Program-made: the position numbers and the translations under genes
Shown here: positions 55,441 through 64,000 of the stretch, piece after piece
Numbering within the stretch: the stretch's first letter is position 1
How the letters are laid out: each line of letters opens with the position of its first letter
The notes under the pieces: generated by a model
Told to the model about the DNA's origin: nothing
Database searches by the model: none
The model's input: the letters and a program-made list of their open reading frames with translations, nothing else
Origin: Carallia brachiata
Lineage: Eukaryota; Streptophyta; Magnoliopsida; Malpighiales; Rhizophoraceae
NCBI GenBank assembly: GCA_021464245.1
Contig: JADCRB010000040.1
Coordinates: forward strand, 11,520,161-11,584,160
Length of the DNA stretch: 64,000 nt
Direction of reading: 5' to 3'

Positions 55441-56055
55441 ATGGAACCAGTTGCAGAACCTCAAGACAAGGGAGAAGAAAAGTCACCCCGCACAAGGTGG
55501 CAACCAACCATGGTACAATTGTAAATTTTGGAGGAAGTCTTCCACAACAATAGAGGTATTATTCTAAATGCACCTCAAATTTACCGACTTATCTCACGAT
55601 TGCGCCCGCTCGGGGCAATCGAAAGAAAAAATGTGTTTTATTGGTTCCAAAATCGGAGAAGCAGGAAGAAACCAGCACTGAGAACTGCTTTTTCCAAGGA
55701 ACAGTCTGTCGTTCTGATAGTAGATTCCACCGGTACAGCTTCGCCCTCAAATGAAGCAGGTACGAGTTCTTCCACTGCAATGGTCTCTCCACGGTATGTT
55801 CATCAAAGCCGTAGCCCATGGGAGCATGCATGCTGGTCCTGGTGGTCTTACGGAGTCAGCTAAGGGTTCATCCCTACTAGGTACTTAAGTCTAGGAGAAT
55901 TTTTTTTAACAGAAAGGAGTCATTCCGACGAAACTTTGTCTCTCTTTCCAGAATATTCTGGCATCAACCAGCCGGAAAGCAACGTTGACGTCAACATCAT
56001 CGACCCACCAGACGAGGTCGAGCTTGACTTGGAGTTGCGCCTCAGGCCCTGCTAG
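55441..56055 (+). pseudogene. WUSCHEL/WOX-like homeobox gene captured inside the gypsy element
   Basis: WUS-clade WOX factors maintain plant stem cells. The ATG at 55441 opens a frame whose codons about 18-82 read as a WUS-type homeodomain: TRWQPTMVQL, stop, ILEEVFHNN, QIYRLISRLRPLG, then the signature KNVFYWFQNRRSR. This has the extra residues in loop and turn typical of WOX. A donor at 55760 (AGCAG then gtacga) and an acceptor at 55912 (ttttaacag) join in phase to a second exon, 55913-56055. That exon reads DETLSLFPEYSG (WUS-box type TLxLFP) and ends ELDLELRLRPC before TAG (EAR-type LxLxL). Total 153 residues, the size of a short WOX such as WOX5. One stop (TAA, codon 28, where a Gln codon is expected) breaks the homeodomain; there is no frameshift. 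Without splicing, the frame ends before the WUS-box. Confidence 0.8.
55760..55912 (+). other. Candidate intron of the captured WOX-like gene
   Basis: GT..AG borders with a T-rich tract before the acceptor. Removing it keeps the reading frame (phase 1) and links the homeodomain exon to the WUS-box exon. Read through, the frame stops at about 55861. Confidence 0.5.
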
Positions 56056-56075
56056 GACGGCCGACAAGATAAGGT

Positions 56076-56163
56076 GCAACGACTTTGGTAGCATACGGTA
56101 ACGACTTCCGCAGCACACGGCAACGACTTCTGCAACACACGGTAACGACTTTCGTGACACGCG
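56076..56163. repeat. Four 22-bp tandem repeats
   Basis: Four units of the form G(C/T)AACGACTT-(8 variable)-ACG follow each other without a gap just after the captured gene. They are diverged only at a few positions. Confidence 0.8.
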
Positions 56164-56343
56164 TCAGCCGCTGCCTCTTTTGTCTCTTATGCAGGAAAGG
56201 GACGTGGATGACCCTACTTGATTTTGCGTACCTTTTTTTTGACTTTTCAAAAAAAAAAAATCTTTATCGTATGTATATATATATTTTGCATTCCCGAGTT
56301 GTAATACTCACCCCTCAGTTTTACTTCTTCTTCTAAAAAAAAA

Positions 56344-56592
56344 ATGGCTAGTCTCTGCACTTGTCCTAGGAAGCTCTTTGATCAAGAAGTTGGAGGCGCA
56401 CGAGCTAAGAAAAGAAGGAGTAGTCTTCCTCGAGAGATCCCTAACGTCATCGGTGTCATGGAGTTCCAACTACTCTCCTTAGTTCACATCTACCACAGAG
56501 GGATGAGACGCTGCAATCATCCTAATCTTCCTTTGGATGCGGCGATGTACGGGGAAGTTTCAACTACTCTCCTTACGTCGGAGCAGACTTGA
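56344..56592 (+). CDS. Small ORF of unknown function inside the gypsy element
   Basis: 82 codons from an ATG, with a Cys pair near the start (SLCTCPRKLF), a basic KKRRSSLPRE segment and no known domain. It is compositionally like the rest of the element's 3' region. A partly overlapping frame (56537-56836) is Ser-rich. These may be remains of an additional element ORF; I cannot assign a function. Confidence 0.25.
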   Translation: MASLCTCPRKLFDQEVGGARAKKRRSSLPREIPNVIGVMEFQLLSLVHIYHRGMRRCNHPNLPLDAAMYGEVSTTLLTSEQT

Positions 56593-56968
56593 GAATTATT
56601 ACTACAGTCAGTCTCTCTGTGTGCCGGTTTTGAAGTTCCAAAGTGTTGGACCTTCCTCTTGGGGAGGTTCAAGTTCTTTGCCTACCGGATCATCCTCACC
56701 AGAGTTTTGGAACTTCAAAGAACCTTTGTCAGCTTTTGCGAGCCATGGAAGCTCGAATTCACCTAGAGCCAAGACTTCAATTTTTATATTGGTTGGGCTG
56801 CTAACTTCCTCAAGATCATATCGGTTTCCATTGTAATCCAACAACAGTTGGGTTAGTCGGAGATAGAAGATTTCAACATTCAATGTTCGTTAGGACATCT
56901 CAAGTTTCAAACTGGACTTCAAGACTCAGTGCGGATTACGTCTGTAAAGTTCTTCCTTAGCGACCCTT

Positions 56969-56982
56969 GAAGTGGGGGCATT
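56969..56982 (+). other. Polypurine tract
   Basis: GAAGTGGGGGCATT directly precedes the TG of the right LTR, the expected plus-strand primer site. Confidence 0.7.
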
Positions 56983-57736
56983 TGTAAATGAAGAAAAAAA
57001 AAAGTCAAAATTGGCGTTGCCGATTTCAAAGTCGGCAACGCCAACCAAGGAAAAAAAATAATTAAAAGATTCTTTTCCCATGTGAAGTTCACATGGGAAT
57101 GGAACTCTATAAATAGGCCTCTGCCCCTCAGTTCAAAATATATTCAGCAAATCTATAAACAGAAAAATTCAGAGAATTTGAGAGAAAAAGAAAATTTTGA
57201 AAATCTCTCAAGAAAATTTCTCCTTTTCCATTTCCAAAGTTACGTAGGGTAAGACCCAAAAAATTTACTGTTTCCATTTCCAAAGTTATTTTTAGATTTA
57301 TATTCTCCGATCGCCATAGATCTGAATTTATGAGAATAAAAATCTGAAAATATCAAATTACTACAAATTCGGCTGGAATTAAGTCTCATACGGTCCTCAG
57401 CAAAATTCAGGTAACTCATCCGAGAACAAATCCCTTCGACCCTCGGTGAAATTAAGCCAAATCAGCTCAGATCTGGTCTCTGCGGTCCTTAACCGTAGTC
57501 TAAACGTCTAAATCAGATTCAGATTCAGTCTACCCAGTTCAAGAAAAAGTTGTGGAATTTATTTCTGTCAAGATCAAGCTCGTGCAGTCCTTAGTAGAGT
57601 TAAAAAAGGAACACTAATCGGAGGATTTACGGAGATCGACCCCACGTAAATTTTCTTTTATTTTTAAATTTTTATTTGTAATTTATTTTTGTATTTTCGA
57701 GTTTAATTATTTTAGACTCGAAATTTACCCGTTACA
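56983..57736 (+). repeat. Right LTR (complete, 754 bp)
   Basis: TG..CA borders. Two strong inverted repeats lie in U3: 13-bp arms TTGGCGTTGCCGA/TCGGCAACGCCAA at 57011-57044 with an 8-nt loop, and 12-bp arms around 57076-57100 (TTCCCATGTGAA, one base, TTCACATGGGAA). TATAAATA follows at 57108-57115, then the R/U5-like part shared with the solo LTR at 38275. Confidence 0.88.
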
Positions 57737-60367
57737 ATATAATCCATGTATTATGAGCGCAAGACCGAGACGCATATCAAGTTATCAATTGTCAGAGCTT
57801 GCTCAGAGAAAGGAGTTCGGAAGAATTACCACTCTGCAATAGGTGCCTTTTTTCAATCATCCAATAAGTGAGTATTGAGCATGAAAATTTAGCGGAATAT
57901 TTTTTTTTTGAATTTTATTACATAAATATAAAAAATTAGATATAAAGTAATAATGCAGACACATTATTTAAATTTGAATTGTTTTCTATATTAGACCACT
58001 ATTCAATTAATAGTTAAAATATAAATAATTGATTCATGTTATTATTCTATATCTAATTTTTGTATCTATATATTTTTGTCCCTTTGCTTTTTGGTAGGAT
58101 TGTGAACAAGATAACACATTTATTAAAAGTTTAGTGACTCATTTGGATAAGAATTCACCTAGAACTTAGACTCTATTTAGTTTAACTATTAATTATTGTT
58201 GTTGCTTTATGTGATTGCTGTTATTAATTGTAGATTATTAATACTGATGACGAAAATAAAATTATAGCATTTAGTTAGATTAATATTTGATTGTTGTTGT
58301 TTAAATAATAAAATGATCATTTCATACACTATATTTTCATTTTATTACAATTTATATTTATTTTCTATTAGTTTTATCAAAGATTTTATTATGATTTGAG
58401 AATATTATTGTAATGAGAATATATTACTGTAATGAAGATATATATGAAAAAATCCTTAAATCATAATAATATCTTTGACAAGTTATTCGGTATGATTCTG
58501 CATGTTACAAAAAAAAATTCAAACTTGATTGGTCAACTTGCATTTGCATTCTAGTAACACAAGAAGTAAAATATCTTAATTTATTAACGAGTATAAAATA
58601 TAGATAAATTAAGTAGAATAGATGGGAGGTGGAGGAAAAAATGAAGACAATCGGTGGCGGAGCATGAAAATAAGTGGAGGATATGGTAGAGAATTCTGTA
58701 GTGGAGAGGGGTCTCAAGTGCGATCGTATAAGCTTGAAAGGGAAAAATAATCTGAACGGGAAAAATGAGCTAGGGTAATATGAAAGTATTTCAGTTTTGA
58801 AAATATTTATTAGTAGCTGAGTAATCAAAAAGTAAGTCCAAGCAACTTTTTAGGATTGGTAGATAATTGAGTTGCTTTTTAACAAAAGGCAACCCTTAAA
58901 AAATATAAATCAAATATTCTTCTCCTTAATTTAAAAAAATGTAAATACACTCTTTAAAAGTTAAACCAAGCATCCTTTTAATATCAAAATTATTTATAAG
59001 TTCTTGAGGAAACATTTCAATAGTTAGAATTTAAATTTTTATTTTAGAAGCTTTAGGTTGTGATCATGAGAAGGAGATACGAGAGTTATAAATTAAGAGA
59101 ATCATTTTTATTATGTAGTTTATGATTCAATAAATTTACAAATATACAATAAAAAGTCTTTTGTTAAATGAGCCAAATATGTGTAAAACCATAATTGATT
59201 CCCTTAATTTCATGAACGGATTGTTTAGAAATTATTTAAAGTTTATTATATAATATCTTAAAAAAAGCTTGTTTAGAATTTTTTTGAGGGACTTGTTTAG
59301 TATATTACTGAAATATATTTTATAAGTTTATTCAAATTATAGAAACATCCTCTTTTTATGACAATAAGAGGATATTTGGTATATTGCATACCTCTAACTT
59401 TTCTTTTTGATGATTGAAGGGTTAAAAACTGAATAAAAAAAAGACCAAAAAAGAAAGCAATTAAAGCAAATTAATAAGGTAAATAAATAATTAAAGATGA
59501 TTATAAACAACTTCAAGTATCTTTATTGAACTTCTTTATTTTAATTATTTATTACAATGTAATGTCGAAGAAGCCAATGGAGGATCAACTTTAACAAAAA
59601 TATCCTTTTAAGACCCCACAAATCTGAATCTTTGTATACCGAGACATTCTTTTATATTTTAAACACTTACTTTTAAGTACTTAGTTTCTTTAAATAAATA
59701 TTTTTTTTATCAATTTAATTCTATTTATAACAATAAATTTTATACAATTTTAATTAATTCTATTGATACTGTGAATTTAAATGAGCTCTTAATTAAATGA
59801 TCAAGACTCGACTCAAAAAGTATAAGCTGGACTTGTTGGTAAAAAAAAAAAAAAATTTTAACATGACAAAATTCAACTTAAGTCGATATGTTTAAAGTTT
59901 AAACTCCTATTGTAGGCAATATCAAAATGTGTCATCAAAAAGTAATAATAGAGGGCATTAATTGGGATGCAAAATAGTGCGGCGCGGTCCATTGTATTTG
60001 AAAGAAAGTACACTGCACCTATTGAAATGTTGGCAAACATTATTACATTCTCTACAAAATTATTACATTTTTTAGCTATCGTACTCATAGTTTCACAACA
60101 ACCATAAAAAAAAAAAAAACCCCAAAAAAAAAAATGAATATCTCTAACAAAATGTATTGTACTTCATAAAAACTGTAATATCTCTTTTTCAGCTGCAATA
60201 AGTACGTCTTTTTTGTAAAAATGAAAACGTAATACATAACCAATAAAATTTAATGCAATTTTTAAAAAATATATTGTAGAAAAATATATTATGTTCTTTA
60301 AAAAATAAATTATTTTTGTTAAGTGCTTAAAAAAAATGCAGTACTCGCGCTTTACTGGCCGGCCATA

Positions 60368-60407
60368 AATGTATAGAAGCTTGGACCTAAAAAAAATGCA
60401 TAGAAGC
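60368..60407. repeat. A-rich micro-insertion between 13-bp duplications
   Basis: AATGTATAGAAGC at 60368-60380 and AATGCATAGAAGC at 60395-60407 flank ttggacct plus a short A run. Confidence 0.5.
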
Positions 60408-60956
60408 AATTTGTTTTTCTTTTTGATACATGATATATCTTGTAGCATACCCTTGATTGCTTTCAAAGGATTTTTTCTTCCCTCAAAAAATTAGAAAGGA
60501 TAATTATATTGACAAAATTGTTATTTTCCTTGATGTATGAATCTTGAAAATCTATTAAAAATGCATCAGGTCGGTATACTCAAAATCTTAAATCCCCCAG
60601 AGAAACTGGATCTATTGAAATTCTTGTGTCAGAAATGTGCAGTCATACTCATACCAGAACATTGACAATCCTTAAAATTAAACCCTTTTTAATGGGCTTA
60701 AATTCAACTTTTGAGGGTTGACCATTTATACTATTTTACAAAAATATCTGGTTAATGCTACCTCACAGGGAGATAATAATTATGTATAACAAACTACATC
60801 ACTTGAATTAGGCTACTTGACATGTTACATCATCATCTCAGCTTTCGACATTAATTTTGGTGAGTTGCTTATAATATCCTGTTATTGAATGAAAAACAAA
60901 TTAAGGTACTTAATTATAATTGTGCTAAAATCAAAAAAGCATTTGCAAGGTTCACC

Positions 60957-60998
60957 GTTCATGTCCCTTTTTTTTTTTTTGAGGGAAAGGTTCATGTC
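60957..60998. repeat. Poly(T) micro-insertion between 9-bp duplications
   Basis: GTTCATGTC on both sides of a T run followed by gagggaaag. The duplication is short, so this is the weakest member of the class. Confidence 0.35.
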
Positions 60999-63900
60999 AA
61001 TATTAGTCAATTAAGATATATATAGCATTGAGTTACAGAATAAATATGTTCTACAAGAGATCACCATCGTTGTCAATCAAATATTAGACATAGTCTCCTA
61101 GAGATGGACCAAAGAAAAGCAGAATCCATTTTTTTGTTCTTTTACAAATTTCTACTACTAAGAAAATAATTAGTTCCGGGTCAAACCGTCAAAGTCTGAC
61201 AAAAATCTTAGTTGGAAAGAATTGAATTGATAGGACGGTGCCGTTACATGTTATGGATCACCTGCCCAAACTACCAACGACAATAGAAGCTTTGAGAGAA
61301 ATCACGGTCAAGATTTGAAGGAATATTTTTTTTTTTTGATGAATCATTATGTAATTTTATTATAGAATTAAGAAAAGATTACAATGGGAGCAAAACAAGA
61401 GACGCCCTATGAAAAATAAAATAAAACAAAACCTCAAATCAAGTAATAAAGTCTAAGTTTTTAGTCCTAAACATTAAGCAATAAGCTCTTGCTCAATGTT
61501 AAGAAGATCAGTAAATGCAGCACTAATCTAAAATCACCTTCAAGATTTGAAGGAAATGTTGTGGAACATTTTAGATTTTAGATCGGTTGCCTTTTTGATT
61601 TGCATATACATATACATAAATAACGTAGGGTGCATATATATATATATATATATAAAGAGTTATTCTATAAAGTTCATTTTAGATATTATTCAAAATTTTT
61701 CCATAACAGTAATTCATATGATTTATATGGATTACTGATATTCGATATATTGAGCTAGTCAAATAAATACAACTTGTTTTTCAAATGGATTATACATGGT
61801 GTCATGGTAAACTCAACAAAAATGATTTCGTTTCATGTTTAGATTTTTGACAAGAAAATTAATCAACGTCAAGTTTGGATTGATCTATACAATCACTTAT
61901 TTGTCAACATCACTACGTTTATCATTCACAAGCACAAATGCTTAACACAAGTTAAATTGTAGAACAGTCTTCGATGTACTCGAAATCTTCTATTACTAAA
62001 TTTAAAATCGTTCTTAGTTAAAAGCCACACCATAATGGATAATGGGTTTCATAGGACAAACTACGACCCTTACTTTGTTGTAGTGTCTACAGTGTGGAAA
62101 GAATCTGCACTTGGAAAAAAAATATTTATCTAGGATATAGAGTAATTTTCTTGTTGGCAGTCTTTGACCATGAAAAAATGAACAATATTAACAGAGCACT
62201 TATTTTAATAGAAAGAAAAAAAAAGTTATATTTATTTTGAGATAAATTTTTAAGATGTTGAATGCTTTAGACATGCATGAATTATGTCATGTATGCTTTT
62301 ACCTTAAAAAAAAAAAAACTCTTAAATGTTGTTACCAATAATCGGATATATTAATTAGTAGATAAGACTGTATTTGATGCATTCAAATTCACCAAAGAGA
62401 CTTATTACAAGACCTTCCATTATTTATGAGACAACAAAGTGATTAAAAATTTAGAGTTTTGTGTTAGAGGTCTTGCCGTTTAGGGTTCTAAATATAGTAA
62501 GAGAGTACAAATTTATAAAATAGAAAAAATTATTTTTATTATATAATTCACCGAATAACTTTTTAATAGAACACAAAAAAACCCCTAATAAACTTATTTA
62601 TTTCTAGAACAATGTCAATTATACCAAAAAAAAAGTATTTAAAATAAATTTCACAAATACCTCTTATCAGTTATAACCCATATCACCATGTCACACTATA
62701 TATATAATCACGGGACTCCCTATCCCAGCGATTTTCCAAAAACAAGATGAATTATTACTATTGAAAGTTAGGTGTTTGCGTTCTCTTGTGAGTATAAAAC
62801 GAATATAGTTTTAGATTATATAAATCTATTTTTATATTATCTATTTTTACTTGGTCACTACTTAATTTTTTTTATTTAAATTACATATGATATTGAATTA
62901 ACTTAAAAAAATTTAGTTTTAATCACACATTAAATTCTTTTGCAATTTCTTGTTTTGTATTAATGTAAAGATGACAATACAGCCATTAATAATGCATTTA
63001 TGGTACAATGGCATGTAATTTAAACTCAATGTCGACGGCTCATAATTAGTCTAATGATAAGAGTCAGCATAGTAGTGTCTAAATTAGGTGTCCGTTGTTA
63101 GGTAGCGACCTGTTCGCCATTCCTCGACATAAAAAAGAAACCAATGTCTTTGAATTAGTCTTCTTATTAGATAAACATCATTTAAATTCATTAATTGGTT
63201 TGTCAAAAAAAAGAAAATAAAAAGCACGGAGAGGCAGAAAAAGAAAGATGCAAAACCAATTGATTTTTTCTTTTTTTGTGTAACTAAATATTTAATGTTT
63301 GAAAAAAAAGATAACAAATACTTTCATTTTTTAATGTAAACATTAAGTATTTAGTTACATAAAATAATGATAGATTATAATATATTAATTCTGCATTTTG
63401 GGTTGCGTCTTTTTGTATTTATGTAATTCAATAAAAAAAAAAAACTCATTAACTGGAGTCAATATCCATCAATGGGATGCAAACCAATGTCATAATAAAT
63501 TGTTGACCCCATTTAAAAGCCTAAATCTAGCGGAAAATCCAAGGGGATTCTTAATAGTTAATTTTTTTTAATAAAAAAAAATTTGTAGATATATTAGTTA
63601 TAATATCTGTGAGATAAAATTAGAGTAATTTTTATATTTAAATGTCATATTTAACTATTTTCATATAAATAGATCAATTATTTAAGTATTATTAAATCTG
63701 AATGAGTCTATTGTACACTTAATTATGATATTAACAATTCATAAACTTATTTAACGAACGAATGTAGCTTTATTGACGTATTATGATGATATTGCAGAGA
63801 TTGAAACTTGGACCAATGAAGAAAAAGGATCTTAATAGTTATTGCATATAGGTCCGATTATGGTTATCATTTTATTTTAGGAAAAAAATGTAAGAGCAAA

Positions 63901-64000
63901 TCCAAAGATGACAAATATCTTATCAGACAGGAAAAAATAAAAAAGGTAAATATCCCAAAAATATTCAAGTCAACATTGTTGTTTGATTTGTTGCATTTTG

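Larger units (their letters stand above)
53449..57736 (+). mobile_element. Internally deleted Ty3/gypsy LTR retrotransposon carrying a WOX-like ORF
   Basis: The boundaries are firm: TG at 53449 and CA at 57736 are flanked by identical ATATA (53444-53448 and 57737-57741). Order: truncated left LTR, integrase, A/C-rich spacer with 40-bp repeats, WOX-like ORF, 22-bp repeats, small ORFs, polypurine tract, full right LTR. The primer-binding site, gag, protease, reverse transcriptase and RNase H are missing, through a deletion from within the left LTR (after 53923) into the integrase. The element cannot be autonomous. The integrase type and the large 3' internal region suggest a Tat-like gypsy lineage; that placement is inferred. 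Confidence 0.88.
57742..64000. other. Gene-free AT-rich DNA to the right edge
   Basis: No exon chain, transposase or pol domain is visible. 57742-57860 is a balanced-composition flank. 58600-58760 has a purine-rich stretch on the plus strand. 61340-61510 looks like a decayed LINE tail (A-rich, GATTACAATGGGAGCAAAAC). A short (TA)n lies near 61635. Two micro-insertions with duplications are at 60368 and about 60957. Confidence 0.35.

Overview
This window looks like nuclear DNA of a dicot plant. It is AT-rich, the genes are split by many GT..AG introns, and the recognisable products are plant families: an ABF/AREB-type bZIP factor, a chloroplast DCL protein, an NDR-type AGC kinase and a COR27/COR28-like clock/cold protein. 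LTR, MITE-like and SINE-like repeats fill most of the rest. Species cannot be named from this sequence alone.

Layout. 1-0.6 kb: first exon of an unidentified minus-strand gene running off the left edge. 0.6-8.6 kb: AT-rich intergenic DNA with a long-TIR element (3.07-3.90 kb), a small stem-loop MITE (5.9-6.1 kb) and unidentified minus-strand exon-like coding remnants (7.0-8.05 kb). 8.6-12.06 kb: the ABF/AREB bZIP gene (minus), with a one-base frameshift near its N-terminus. 18.45-20.67 kb: DCL-like gene (minus). 23.75-29.53 kb: a 12-exon NDR kinase gene (plus) that reads intact over 524 codons. 34.07-36.67 kb: a 5-exon COR27/28-like gene (plus), with three perfect evening elements within 360 bp upstream of its ATG. 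From 36.7 to 64 kb I find no host gene; the tract is repeats and decayed elements, including a solo LTR (38.28-39.15 kb) and an internally deleted Ty3/gypsy element (53.45-57.74 kb).

The most striking object is inside that gypsy element. Downstream of the integrase, before the polypurine tract, lies an ORF set encoding a WUSCHEL-type (WOX) homeodomain, followed after a candidate phase-compatible intron by a WUS-box-like motif and a C-terminal EAR-like motif. It looks like a plant stem-cell regulator captured by a retrotransposon. The element has perfect ATATA target-site duplications, and every premature stop seen in its integrase and homeodomain frames is TAA or TAG at a position where CAA or CAG is expected, as methylcytosine decay would produce.

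Two other patterns recur. One is short poly(A)/poly(T) insertions flanked by 9-17 bp direct duplications, at nine places. The other is a pair of LTR types sharing their R/U5-like part but carrying unrelated upstream U3 modules. The host genes share a stress, light and cold theme (ABA bZIP, COR27/28), but nothing in the sequence shows that they form a functional cluster.
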